Source: Ochotona curzoniae
Taxonomy: Eukaryota > Chordata > Mammalia > Lagomorpha > Ochotonidae
Assembly (NCBI RefSeq): GCF_017591425.1
Contig: NW_024466459.1
Location: 8,122,001 to 8,186,000 of the forward strand
Reading direction: 5' to 3'
DNA length: 64,000 nucleotides
Position numbers and translations under genes: made by a program. This document shows, piece after piece, positions 32,041 to 42,922 of this stretch. The notes under the pieces are model-generated. The model was not told where the DNA came from and did not search any database. It saw nothing but the letters and a program-made list of their open reading frames with translations. Each line of letters opens with the position of its first letter. Position 1 is the first letter of the stretch.

Positions 32041-33662
32041 CCACCCAGAAAGGAGCGAGGCCTGAGGGCCCTCGCCACCCCGCCGCGGAGTAAGACGTCC
32101 GTCCCAGGCCCACCTGGCTGCGCCTGCCTCCTCTGGCTGCCCACCTGCCTGCCATCTCCCTCTACGTCACCTGCTGCTGGCCAACTTTGTCCCATGAACT
32201 TAGGCAAATAGCAGCTGTGTGGACCAAAGACTGGTGTTTGCATGGGGTGCAGGACCTAAGATACCCACATGCTATATCATCAGAGTTGCCTGGATTTGGG
32301 GTCCTAACACCCCTTTCAATGTGATCCAAAGGTTGCAAGCAGGTAGCCTGTGTGATGGGTCCTCTCGGTTTTGGAGGGACAGGGTGGGTGAAGTCCCATG
32401 TGGGATCTTATGATCTAAAGCAGAGAAGGGCAGGAGACCTGTCTTGGGTTTCAGGGCCTCACCTTGGCCCTCCTGAAGTGGACACGGCCAAGGTGCTGCA
32501 TTCCTGCTGCTGGTTCAGTTCCACAGGAAGTGCAGCCACCACCGCTGTCAGCCTCCCGAACCCTTTCCCACTTGCAAAACCGCAGCTCTGTGTTCACTCA
32601 GAACTGACTTCCAGTGCTGCATGCCTCATTGGCTGTTCGACTGCTCCCTACCCTACGCCACAGAGCAGCCCGGGGGTCCCTCCTGGGCCACCTGGGGCGA
32701 GGGTGGGCGAAGCATGCAGGGCTGTGCTTTGATCCACGCCAACTGCAGGCCTCCTCATTCATTGTGGTTGCTCGGAGGATTGTGTAGATCGTGCCCTGAG
32801 GTCTGAAAGTGCCGGATGAGGTGCTCGTCCAGGTTTTCCGGATTGACAGGCAGAGGCCGAGAGGCCTAAGTTTCCCTAGACGAAAGCATTGGCCCCCAGC
32901 AGGCGGCAGGGGCATGTTCTCTGCTTCCCTTAAGTTCAGAGTGGACTGAAGGAGTTGGGTGCATCCCCACAAGCTCAGCCCCCTACCAGGCCATCCCCAG
33001 TTCCCTGGAGATAGACCCAGGACCCTCAGAAGACTAGGGGCTTCCTAGAGGTTGGGTCAGGTGGAGTCCAGGAGCAGGGACAGTGAGAGCCAGAAAGGTC
33101 AGAGGTGCCCGTGGGCCTCCGCTTGGCTGGTCAAGCTGTCTGGAGAAGGATACTGAGCATGGTGAGGAGGAAGGTGGGGACTGCAGGTGCACGGAGGGAG
33201 ATGGATGGTGCTGAAAGCCCCCAGGTTGAGGCCAGAGTCCACCTGATAGACATAGTCCCCACCATCATCCATCACTGCAGGACTGGTAATGCCAAGTACA
33301 GGTAATGCCAAGTAATGCCACAGTCTCAGCCACTGGCCCCAGCAGGAGGAGGTAGGGCACTGCCCGAGAGTTAGACTCAGGGCATCGGGACCGAACCACG
33401 CCCAGGAGATGTCCCTGACTGGCCCTTCCGCAAGTCTTCCCTGCTCAGCAGTGGAGACACGGGACATTCCAGCCTTCCCACCCTCGGGGACGGTTTCCTC
33501 TCTGACATTTTCTTCTCAACTAGAGTACTTCCCTTTAACTGGCCCGAGGGATCAGACGATTAAGATCTGCAAATGGTGCCCTTTCCGAACAAGACTGCTG
33601 GCTGCTGGCGTGTTCACGGAGCAGACTCCCTCGGCCACAGCAGGGACTGGAACTGAAGCCCG
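32041..33662. other. Unique intergenic DNA, 1.6 kb
   Basis: No interspersed repeat recognised. A partial doubling 'GGTAATGCCAAGTA' occurs at about 33285-33318. No coding evidence. Confidence 0.4.
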
Positions 33663-33998
33663 GGGCCAGCACTGTGGTGCAGCTCGTTAAGCCACCATCT
33701 GCAATGCAATATCCCATTTGGGTGCTGGTTCAAGACCCAGCTACTCTACTTCCCACTCAGCTCCCTGGTAACGTACTTGGGAAAGCTGCGAAGATTGACC
33801 CAAGTGCTTGGGTCCCTGCCACCCACGTGCAAGACCACAAAGAAGCTGCTGGCTCCTGGCTTCGGTCTGGCACAGACCCAACCTTTGCAGCCATTTGAGA
33901 AATAAACCAGCAAATGGAAGATTTCTCTCTGTCTCTCCCCTTTCTTTCTCTGTAACTGACTTTCAAACAATTAACTAAAATTAAAAAAAAAAAAAAAC
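33663..33998 (+). mobile_element. C-SINE, older subfamily, full length
   Basis: 'GGGGCCAGCACTGTGGTGCA' head, 'GGGTGCTGGTTCAAGACCCA' (B-box region), 'GCAGCCATTTGAGAAATAAA' and a poly(A) tail at 33982-33997. The older 'TGTGGTGCAGC' head separates it from the young copies. Confidence 0.92.
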
Positions 33999-34304
33999 GA
34001 GGGCCGCACACGGGTCTAGCTAGCATGACTGCTCTCAACCGGTCCCTTCCACCTCATCACCCGCCTAACCCTGTGGAAGCCAGGTCTCCCTGGGGTCACC
34101 TGCTGGGCCACAGCCCATCCCTATGCAGGAGCATCTCGGCAGACACTCAGAGGCCAGCCACAGCCCATGCCTGGGCTCCAAGCAGAGTCTTCCCCAGCCA
34201 GTCCCACGGTCTCTCCAAGGTTACCTGCCTGAGCTCTTTCTGTGGCAAATGGTTTCTTCTCGCTGCCACCATTCATCATCTCAGGCTCTCTGAATGCAAG
34301 CTCT

Positions 34305-34460
34305 CCCTAAGAATGAAAGCCTTTCCCCGCTCTGCGCCTTCCAATTACCTGCTCTCATCAGTCATTAGCAGAGAGCATTAGCATATCTATAACTTCTGGA
34401 TGCCTTGATTAATCTGGCTCCGATTGTACTCCCCGATCACCCCTAATTGGCTAAAGAGTG
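34305..34460. promoter_or_regulatory. Candidate enhancer with paired CATTAGCA
   Basis: CATTAGCA occurs twice (34363-34370 and 34376-34383), with CCAATTACC, TTGATTAATC and CCTAATTGG nearby. Motif density is well above that of neighbouring sequence; no repeat recognised. Confidence 0.42.
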
Positions 34461-34839
34461 ACCAGAATGGTAGGGAGGTGGGAGGGTTGCGGGTCACAGG
34501 CATCTCAACTAGTTTCTGTGTGAAAATGGCGCAGCAGAAGCAGGGTCCCTGTGGGATTACACCCCCTGTTCTAGCCACGCTGGTAGGAAGCCAAGGCCTG
34601 CAGAGGTACAGCAGCATCCCTCCTCCACGCACAGCCTACCCTGGGGCATGCAGGTGCTGTCTGCAATCCGGTCCTCAGCAGTGCTTGGCCAGAAGTAGAG
34701 GGCAGAGGGCAGAGGGGGCAGGCAAGACTTGCAGGTGGTTGCCGAGTTGGAAGGTTGGAAAAGCTGGGGGACCGGGTCGCTGTCCTTGCGTCATCCACAG
34801 AGCACAGAAGCAGGGTAAGACGCCAGAGAAGTCCTGTGG
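34461..34839. other. Unique intergenic DNA
   Basis: Nothing recognised. Confidence 0.4.
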
Positions 34840-35158
34840 AGAGATCTACCCTGTGGCATTGTGGGTTAAGCTGCAGCTCGTGACACTGCCCCCCACCCCT
34901 GTATAGGAGTGCCTGGTTCAAGTCCAACTGCTCCGCTTCCTATCTGGCTCTCTGCCAATGCACCTGCCAAACCAGGGAAAGATGTCCGAAGCAGGGCCTC
35001 TGCACCCACGTGGGACACCTGAACAAGGTTCCTGGCCCTGTCTTCAACCTGGTCCAGCTCTGGCTATTGAAGCCATTTGGGGAATGAATGGGTAGGTGGA
35101 ATCTCTCTCTCTTTCTCTCTCTGCCACTCTGTCTTTCAAATAGGCCCTTTTAAAAAGT
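34840..35158 (+). mobile_element. C-SINE, older subfamily
   Basis: 'GTGGCATTGTGGGTTAAGCT' head, 'GGTTCAAGTCCAACTGCTCC', 'GAAGCCATTTGGGGAATGAA', CT-rich tract and 'CTGTCTTTCAAATAGG' end. Confidence 0.88.
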
Positions 35159-35271
35159 CCCATGGTTAAGAAACTTGTCAGCTTTAATTCAAAACTTAGT
35201 AATTATTATCATTTCTCTCTCTAGACCACCTGTAATAGCTCTGTAGTGCTGCGTTTTAAAATTACCCCAAA

Positions 35272-35560
35272 ACTGGGCCTGGCACAATGGCTAAATCCTC
35301 ACCTTGCAAGCACTGGAATCCCATAACAGAGCTGGCTCATATCCCAGCTACTCCACTTCCCATTCAGCTCCCTGCTTACAGCCTGGGAAAGCAGTAGAAG
35401 ATGGCTCAGAACCTTGGGACGCTGTACCCGCGTGGGAAACCTGGGAGACTTTCCTGTTTCCTGTCTTTGGATCCGCTCAGCTCTAGCCATTGTGGTCATT
35501 TGGGAAACAAACTAGCAGATGGAAGATCTTTGTCTCTTCTTCTCTCCTTAAATCTGGCTC
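35272..35560 (+). mobile_element. C-SINE, young, nested in an older copy
   Basis: 'GGGCCTGGCACAATGGCTAA' to 'CTTAAATCTGGCTC', with 'CATTTGGGAAACAAACTAGC'. It is directly followed by a second C-SINE 3' end, so two copies abut. Confidence 0.88.
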
Positions 35561-35692
35561 TTGACCTCTGCCTGGCCCAATCAAGGCCACTGTGGTCTTC
35601 TGGGAAGTAAATCAATATATGGAAGTCTTCTCTCTCTCTTTCTCTCTCTATCTGTGACTTTCAAATAAATGAATGAATAAATCTTTAGAAAT
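35561..35692 (+). mobile_element. C-SINE, 3' portion only
   Basis: 'GGCCACTGTGGTCTTCTGGG', a CT-rich tract and 'GACTTTCAAATAAATGAATG' with 'AATAAATCTTTA' tail. The 5' two thirds are absent. Confidence 0.85.
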
Positions 35693-36399
35693 GATGTCCT
35701 TTTTCACTGTCCAGGCATGTGAATGGATGTGTGCATTGGCTGGTTCAGGTAACAGACCACACCTGATCCCGCACTGATTGGTGCACGCAAGAGTTAAGCC
35801 TGAGGTCATGCCAGGCAAGATTTCTTGAGGTACTCCCCAACTAGACTGCTGGACTCAGACCCCAAGCACAAGGAAAATCACAGCTGTACAACCCTGACCC
35901 CGGGTGCCACTCGAGGAGGGCTGGACCTCCTCAGCCGCTGATGCCTGCGCAGGGGACAGCATGTCCATGCACATGGACCTGACAGCCAGCAGAAGACACT
36001 GACTGCCTTGTTGGAGGACAGAAAGCAGAACAGGTTGGACAATTCTCTTGGTCAACCTTGCAGTGTGTTCCTGGGCCTTCGGATGCACTTAGGGTGAACT
36101 TTGCAAACCAATAGACCTTGGACAAATTTTCTCAACCCTGGAGCAACAAAACCAACAGCTTGTCAGAACCATCCAAACCACTCCACTAACACCCTGGGAA
36201 CACTCTTCCATGCATCAGGGTTTCTAAGGTGTCATCAAAGGACTGTCCCCCATCCCCAGGTGCTGCTGTGGTTGACAGCAAGGAACAGACACAGGAGAGA
36301 AAAAGAAACTGAACATTTGTCTCTCTCTCTCCATGCCTGATCCTCTCCATTCTAATTCAAGGCCCATATGGATGTTCAGTCCTCTCAACTATGTTAGCA
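35693..36399. other. Unique intergenic DNA
   Basis: Nothing recognised as gene or repeat. Confidence 0.4.
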
Positions 36400-36530
36400 A
36401 TATTAACAAGAAAACGAAAAATGAAAAAAGACGATATCATTTTTCTTTTGCACCTGACCGTAGGGAGTGATTTCTATTCACCCTAATTGTCATTAGTAAT
36501 AGAATTCAAAACACTGATTGCTGATAGCCC
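36400..36530. promoter_or_regulatory. AT-rich candidate enhancer block
   Basis: 'TAGCAATATTAACAAGAAAA' and 'CCCTAATTGTCATTAGTAAT' with CTGATTGCTGAT give clustered TAAT and ATTA cores; no repeat recognised. Confidence 0.35.
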
Positions 36531-36567
36531 ATGAAGTTCCTGGAGTAACAAGCCCTTCCAGTGAAAG

Positions 36568-36886
36568 CTACTGCCGGAGCTGGCAATGAGGGGCCACCAC
36601 CTGCAGCACTGGCATCCCACAGGAGCACCAGCTGCTCCATTCTGCAGCCCAGCTCCCTGCTAACGCACCTGAGAAAGCAGCAGCGCTCAGGCCCTTGCAC
36701 TCACAGGGGAAGTGGAGGAAGCTCCTGGCTCCTGGCTTTGGCCTGGCCCAGTCCTAACCACTGCAGCCATCTGAGTAGTGAGCCGCACAGGAAAAACTCT
36801 CTCTCTCTTTCTCTCTCTCTCCTTCCTTTCCCCCTAGACCTCTCCTGACCTCTCTTTCAAATAACTAGATCTTTAAAAAAAATACT
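36568..36886 (+). mobile_element. C-SINE, older subfamily
   Basis: 'CACCTGCAGCACTGGCATCC', 'CAGCTCCCTGCTAACGCACC', 'GCAGCCATCTGAGTAGTGAG', long CTCT tract and 'TCAAATAACTAGATCTTTAA'. Confidence 0.88.
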
Positions 36887-37619
36887 CAGGTGCCCAACAT
36901 GTTGCGACCAGGATCAGATGCCACAGGCAACCCCATTTGACCCATTTTCTAGGGTCACACTTGGTGTTCGCAATTGGAACCCGGGCTTTCATCTTGTGGA
37001 AAGGAGCCCTCAGCTTGTGGAAGCCGAGGTCGTCTCCAGGCAATGGTGTTAGCACTGACTTAAACTGTGAGCATCCAGCGGTGAATTGTTTTGGTGGCAC
37101 AGGAAGAGACGATCATGCTCCTGCCTTTCCCCTCACTCTCCCGTTGCCATCAACTGGCAAACCGCACCAAACATTTGAAACGACTGTCTCCATGTACACG
37201 ACCACAGACGGAGCATGCCAGTAATCCCTCATATAAAGAAGCAAACCAGATCAGCCCCAGCTTACCTGCAAGGGGCTTGCTGAGCCTCAGAAATGGGAAG
37301 AACTCCAACAGGGCAACAGAACTGGCTAAGACAAGACAAGGCACGCTGCAGTTCTTGGAGATTGCAGAACTAAAATCTGTGAGCATGACATTGGGTAGAA
37401 ATGACGTGGTGAGAGACACACAACAACACACACACACACACACAAAACCACTGCAACAAAAGGGTCACCTTGACTCTTACTAAATACTGATCCGAATGTG
37501 CATTGAGGAATGGACTACTCAAAACCAATAGGCTGGGCAATTTCCGAAGCTCCCACAAGCTGAGAACATTCACCAAGCTTATTTTCCCACCACTCGAGTG
37601 ACAGCCAAAGTCTACAATG
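36887..37619. other. Unique or unrecognised DNA with a CA run
   Basis: CA microsatellite at 37426-37444. The rest is unassigned; composition becomes AT-rich toward the L1 relic on the right. Confidence 0.45.
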
Positions 37620-38097
37620 GAGGAGACATCCGACCCCTTAGAAAGGCGTCTGTCTAGTAGTGGAATAAATTTTGGTCTAGATCAAATGTTGAACAAAAAC
37701 AAAAAGCAAGCCTCAAAAGGATCAAACAACTTAATTATGTGCCACAATAAAACCAAAATCTCTTTAAAGAAACAAAATCCAGCACAAATTCACTATACCC
37801 ACAAATAAATCATGAGAGGAGCAGGAAAATGTAATCCATAACAAAGAAAAAAGCAGACCAACAAGTCACACAAACAAGGGAAATAACAGCCAGGTGCATT
37901 TACAAGTGATAACAAATACTTCCATTAGCTGGAAAATATAAAATAATTCATAAACATAACAAAAGGATAAACAATGTATTTTTTAAGAAAAAGAAAGATA
38001 GTCTATGCTTGCACAAGTGTAATACCCAAAATAAAATGTAAAATACACTGGCAGAGATAAGCAGAAAATCAGTGACAAAAGCCTAGCAAAAGATGTG
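37620..38097 (+). mobile_element. Old L1-like relic, fragment 1
   Basis: A-rich sequence ('CAAAAAGCAAGCCTCAAAAG', 'GGAAAATGTAATCCATAACA') with L1-sense strand bias. Resembles old L1 ORF2/3' sequence, but the match is loose. Broken by the C-SINE at 38098. Confidence 0.4.
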
Positions 38098-38406
38098 GGG
38101 CCCGGCCTGGCACAGTAGCCTATTAGCTCAAGTCCTCACCTCGCATGCACCCGGATCCCATATGGGCACCAGACAGTATCCCAGCTGCTCTGCTTCCCTT
38201 TCAGCTCCCTGTCTGTGGCCTGGGAAAGCAGTCAAGGATGGCCCAAAGCCTTGGGGCCCTGCACCCACATGGGAGACCAGGAAGAAGCTCCTGACTTTGG
38301 ATCCACTTGGGGAATGAACCAATGGAGAAAAGATCTTTCTATTTCTCCTTCTCTCTGTAAATTTGACTTTTCAATTTAAAAAAATCTTTAAAAAAATTAA
38401 ATAAAT
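38098..38406 (+). mobile_element. C-SINE, young, nearly full length
   Basis: 'GGGCCCGGCCTGGCACAGTA', 'GGATCCCATATGGGCACCAG', 'CCCAAAGCCTTGGGGCCCTG'. About 40 bases of the region before 'CACTTGGGGAATGAACC' are deleted. A-rich tail present. Confidence 0.93.
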
Positions 38407-38659
38407 GCTATCTTCACAAAGAATAATAAGTGAGAAAATCAGTGACATGCGGGACAACATTCATGTTCTAACCTATGTATAACTGTAACTGTAAGGAAAA
38501 GGGTAAAACAATTGGAAAAAAAGAAAAATATTTTCAAAATTTTATTAGAATTGTACATATACAGATCAATAAGACCTTCCCCCCCCCCAAAAAAAATGGA
38601 ATAATCAATAATTCCACACAGGTCTTTAAAGTACTGGGAGAAAATAATTGTCATCAAAA
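38407..38659. other. AT-rich DNA, probably L1-derived
   Basis: Contains a C10 run followed by A7 near 38580-38598. Family not determined. Confidence 0.35.
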
Positions 38660-38806
38660 TTCCTGGCTTCAGATCGGCTCAGTTCCAGCCGTTGCGGCCA
38701 CTTGGAAAGTGAACCAGCAGACAGAAGAGCTTTCCCTCTGTCTCTCCTTCTCCCTGTAAATCTACCTTTCCAACAAAAACAAATAGATCTTTTTAAAAAA
38801 TGATAA
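38660..38806 (+). mobile_element. C-SINE, young, 5' truncated
   Basis: Starts at 'TTCCTGGCTTCAGATCGGCT' and includes 'CCGTTGCGGCCACTTGGAAA' and 'CTACCTTTCCAACAAAAACA'. Confidence 0.9.
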
Positions 38807-39049
38807 AAACTTCTCCAGACATATACAAATGCAAAGAATTCAGTACTTCTAAACTTCAGAAACATTAGAAAAAGATAGTTGGGAAGAACAAATAAGATTT
38901 CAGATGGAAATCTGAACCCACACAAAAGAAGAAAGAATACCAGAAATGATAAATATGTAGGTTTAAAATAGATTTTTCCCCCATTATTAAAAACCCATGA
39001 AAGATAACTGACTGCTTAAAGCCAGATAATAGCCCCACAGATCAATAAA

Positions 39050-39338
39050 TGACAGAGAACAAGCTGATTCTGAGAATGCAATCACTTTGGAAAAAGTTAA
39101 AACTCATTCACCACAAGACCCAGCAAATTCAATGTATTTTCCTAAAAGAAACAACAGCATATGCCCACACCAAGACTCAGACATATATAGGCTCAGCAAG
39201 TTTACTTACAATGACCCCAAACCCAAAGCAACTCAAATTCCCAAGCAGAGAAGCAAGCAGCAAAATGGAATTGTTCACAGCAATAAAATTACCAACTACT
39301 AACACCAATACAATAACAATCAGAATTTCAACATGGCA
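39050..39338 (+). mobile_element. Old L1 ORF2 3' end (L1M type)
   Basis: 'AAGACCCAGCAAATTCAATG', 'CCTAAAAGAAACAACAGCAT', 'ATGCCCACACCAAGACTCAG', 'ACCCAAAGCAACTCAAATTC' and 'AACATGGCAC' fall in the order of the end of mammalian L1 ORF2 (GACCCAGCAATTCC ... CCAAGAGAAATGAAAACATA ... ACACAAAGACT ... AACAACCCAAATGTCC ... CAACATGG). Many indels; not functional. Confidence 0.75.
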
Positions 39339-39349
39339 CAAAACATTTC

Positions 39350-39619
39350 TTAAAGATTTATTTTTATTGGAAAGGCAGATGTACAAAGAGAAAGCTCTTC
39401 TGTCCATTTGTTGACTCCCCAAGTGGCCGCAATGGCCGGAGCTGAGCCAATCCAAAGCCAGGAGCCAGGAACTTCTTCCAGGACTCCTACATGGTACAAG
39501 GTCAAGCAAGGAGTTGGATGGGAAGTGGAGCAGCCAGGATTAGAACCAGCACCTATATGAGATCCCAACGCATGCAAGGCAAGGACTTCAGCCACTAGGC
39601 TACTGTGCTGGGCCCAAGC
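39350..39619 (-). mobile_element. C-SINE, young, inserted in L1
   Basis: Reverse copy from 'TTAAAGATTTATTTTTATTG' to 'GCTACTGTGCTGGGCCC'. Near-identical AAAACATTT words on both sides (39340-39348 and about 39623-39631) suggest a target-site duplication. An internal stretch around the 'TTTGGGCTGTCC' region is deleted. Confidence 0.92.
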
Positions 39620-39631
39620 AAAAACATTTTT

Positions 39632-40419
39632 TAAAAGTATTTCCTTCAACACTTCCTGTTAATGACTAGCAGTGACAGTGGAAGGTATGGCTTACGGTTA
39701 GCCCTTCCCGTCTTGCTGCATGGCTGCCGGGGTCCCCCATCAGCCATGCTGCCTTCTTTCTCAAGGGTGTAGTTATGAGGTTCTCCATTCTCAGGGTACA
39801 GGGCTCCTTGGCTGTGACTTGACTTCGTGCAGACAGAAGGGAGGAAGCCGACGTGTCAATGGTTCCTCCTTGAAACCATGACTTGACTACAAGGAAAGGG
39901 AAGAAGAGAGGGAGAAGGGGTAGTGGACACGACAGCACATTGGACCAGAGACTTAAATGCTTGTCAGAGCTAAAGACCTCAGCAAAGACCAACTGACGGG
40001 TTCTTATTATTTTTTTTACAAAACGCTTATGGCTAGGGATTGTGCTGAACTGTAGATAGAGTTAGAAAATTTACCTTGAGTTAGAATCTCCCAGTCCATG
40101 AACATGGTATACTGCTGCTTTTCTCTAGATCTTTGTTCCCATGGCTTGAGTGGGCTGACTTATCAGCTAGCTACAGTATGTGGCTCCCTACTAATGCACG
40201 AATTGCACACTCGAAAGCAAAACCATTGCACTTCCTGATAGGAGAATAACATGTAATTTTAATTTCAGTTTTCATTTTTCTTATGTTTTCCAGACATATC
40301 CTTCTGTTTTCTAACTCTAGGTTTTCAGTTCGGGGGATGCAAGGAGATATTGTAATTTCCTTCTGGGATCTACCTCTCCTTAGTCCTCACATAGTCTTTG
40401 CACAAGGGCCCACACACTT
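39632..40419. other. Unique intergenic DNA
   Basis: Nothing recognised as gene or repeat. Confidence 0.4.
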
Positions 40420-40546
40420 GGACCATGCCAGGCACATCAGCAGGGAGCTGAATTGGAAGTGGAGCACTGGGACTCGAACCGGTGCCCATATGGGATGCTA
40501 GCACCACAGGCAAAGGTTTAGCCTACTACCCTATGGTGCCAGCCTC
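40420..40546 (-). mobile_element. C-SINE, older subfamily, 5' portion
   Basis: 'CAGCAGGGAGCTGAATTGGA', 'GGGACTCGAACCGGTGCCCA' (reverse B box) and 'CCCTATGGTGCCAGCC'. The tail half is missing. Confidence 0.85.
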
Positions 40547-40659
40547 TTTTTTAATTTCTTCATGGCATTTACCACAAATCCAATTTTGATTGATTGACTA
40601 AACGGGGCCTTGCTGGTTATCAAGTCCACCTGTTCTGGGATAAGCTCCAGGAACACATG

Positions 40660-40812
40660 GAGAGACTGCTGAAGTCTAAATATGTCCCTCTTCAAAAAGC
40701 TCCTGTGTTGGAAACTGAGTCAGGTGGTCCTAGTATCAGGAGGAGGGGCGAGCAGAGAGTGAGAAGGGTTAGACGGCATCATAACATGGGTGCCTTGGTG
40801 GCAGCTTGCCCT
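40660..40812 (+). mobile_element. Possible MaLR-type LTR fragment
   Basis: 'AAAAAGCTCCTGTGTTGGAA' and 'CTAGTATCAGGAGGAGGGGC' recall the MST/MLT LTR words (TGTTGGAAACCTAATCCCCA ... GTATTAGGAGGTGGGGC). Short and diverged. Confidence 0.3.
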
Positions 40813-41399
40813 GCCTCACCTTGTGAGACACCTCTGCCAGGTTAGAGCACACAGCATCCCCAGCACCCAGAGCCCAGCACCCAAACTTGCACTCCAGACT
40901 GCAGGCTTCTGTTAGAGCCACACAGAACACAGGAGTTGCATCTCGTTTGTAACTGTGACCCCAAGGTCTCCAGCAGCACCTCCTGCTGGTCCACAGCCAC
41001 TTGTTGCTGTTCCCATGGCAACTGGGATTTGGGAGCCTGTGGGAGCCAGTGGGTTCATCCTTCTCCTTATCAGGCTAGACAACTCTCACCAGCACCCACA
41101 TCCTATCTGTCCACTTTATTGAGTAATTTTTGGAGCAGCTTGAGATCCTCTCCTACTTCTTCATCTGTGTGTGTGGCGCACTTGGTTACAACCGAAGCAT
41201 GGGGGCATAGGTTGCCAGCATCGGCATGGCTGTCATCAGGGCTCATGTATCATGCAGGCTTCGACACAGGTATAAGGAAGAATGCTTGTCATTCATGTCG
41301 CGCAAGGAGGTTTTGCTGCCTGAAAATCCCACCCCCACCACCTCTTCTTCCCTCCTTGCCTCCCTCTGGGTCATTTGCCTTTTCAAGAACTTCATATAT
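40813..41399. other. Unique intergenic DNA
   Basis: An open frame of 159 codons (40936-41415) runs into a C-SINE; not credible as a gene. Confidence 0.4.
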
Positions 41400-41710
41400 G
41401 GACCCAATGTGGTAGCCTAACAGTCCTCACTTTGCATGTGCCGGGATCCCATATGGATGCCGGTTCATGTCCCGGCAGCCCCGCTTCCCACGCAGCTCCC
41501 TGCTTGTAGTCTGGAAGGGCAGCTGAAGACAGTCCAGGACCTTGGGACCTTGCACTCGCACAGAAGACCCAGAGGGAGGCTTTTGGCTTCAGATTGGCTC
41601 AGCTCTGGCCATTGTGGCCACTTTGGACACAGCATCTTCCTCTCTGCCTCTCTTCCTATTTTATGTATCCGCCTTTCCAATAAAAAGATCTTAATTGAAA
41701 AAAAAAAATC
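41400..41710 (+). mobile_element. C-SINE, young, full length
   Basis: 'GACCCAATGTGGTAGCCTAA', 'GGGATCCCATATGGATGCCG', 'GGACCTTGGGACCTTGCACT', 'GGCCATTGTGGCCACTTTGG' and a poly(A) tail. An 11-base run of A follows the AATAAAAAGATC end. Confidence 0.93.
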
Positions 41711-41944
41711 TCCACATCATTAGAAGTTCCCAGTATCTTCATCTTTCACTTCTAGCCCTTCTGGTCTGGCACTTTGAATGTTCCACAAATGTTTTCCAAA
41801 CACACAAACAAGTGACTGAGAGAACATAGAGACACCCTCAATCCAAGGCCTTTTGTGCACCTGAGAGGCAGAAAGTCCAGACCCCTTTCCCTATTAGGGG
41901 CCAGAAACCTTCCCTCCTCTCCTTCCAGAGCGTTGGTCCCATTC

Positions 41945-42125
41945 CACATCCCCTTTAAATTATAAAAGGAATTCTTGTCTGAAAGCTAATTTAGGCGCCA
42001 TAACGGAGACTATATTTAATGTAAATGGAAGGAGCAGAAACAGAAGGATTTATGGTCATAATAACCTGCTTGTAATAACATGGAGTGGGTCACCTGCTTA
42101 AGAAACCTTGGATTAAAAAGAAAGA
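41945..42125. promoter_or_regulatory. AT-rich candidate enhancer block
   Basis: 'CTTTAAATTATAAAAGGAAT', 'AAGCTAATTTAGGCGCCATA', 'ATATTTAATGTAAATGGAAG' and 'TTATGGTCATAATAACCTGC' cluster TAAT, TTTAAT and CATAATAA words with the palindrome GGCGCC; no repeat recognised. Confidence 0.4.
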
Positions 42126-42639
42126 AATTTACCTCCCAAAAGAATGAGCATCCCCAGAACAACTGCGAAGCTCCTGGGCTTGGCACTCTTATTAAATCCC
42201 ATACATCTTGGGATATGCTCCCAAGGAGTGGGGGTTTCCTTTCCCCAGCCATTGGAATGGCCAACGTGAGGCCTGCAGCAGGCACGAAGGGGGAGGAGAG
42301 GGGCAAGGCGGGCAGGGCCACACTGTTCTCTGTACCGAGCGCAGCACGGGCCACCATAAACACTTGGGAAATATGAGACATCCTGGTGCTGGGAAAATGG
42401 GCCTAGGGAAGGAGCAGCAAGCAGGACGTGGTCCATTGATGAGAGCTAGCTTTGACATCATGGGTCCCACCTAGTGCAGGCGCAGATGCTACAGGGGTGG
42501 GGAGGAGGGCACAGTGTCCAGCAGATGCCACGTCCCAGGATGATGGCAACGCAGGCTTTGGGGAAGCAGCCGAGCTCAGCATTCAGTCCACTGTCATTGC
42601 TACAGCTAAATACCTATGGCTGGGAAACGTCTGAAGAGG
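42126..42639. other. Unique intergenic DNA
   Basis: Nothing recognised as gene or repeat. Confidence 0.4.
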
Positions 42640-42922
42640 TCAGGCCCAGTGCTGCGACAGGTAAAGCTACTGTTTGCAATGCCACTGTTCCACACGGACA
42701 ATGGTGTGAGTCCCAGCTGCTCCACTTCCGAACCAGCTCCCTGCTTATGACGTGGGAAAGTAACAGAGGATGGCCCAAGTGTCTGGGCCCCTGGACCCAC
42801 GTGGGAGACCTAGATGAAGCTCCTGGCTTCAGCCTGACCCAGCGCTGGACACTGTGGCCACATAGGAGTGAACCAGCAGATGGAAACTCAATCGCTCTCT
42901 CTGACTTCCAAATTTAGGAAAA
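42640..42922 (+). mobile_element. C-SINE, older subfamily
   Basis: 'GGCCCAGTGCTGCGACAGGT', 'CAGCTGCTCCACTTCCGAAC', 'CCCACGTGGGAGACCTAGAT' and 'GGCCACATAGGAGTGAACCA'. Confidence 0.9.
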
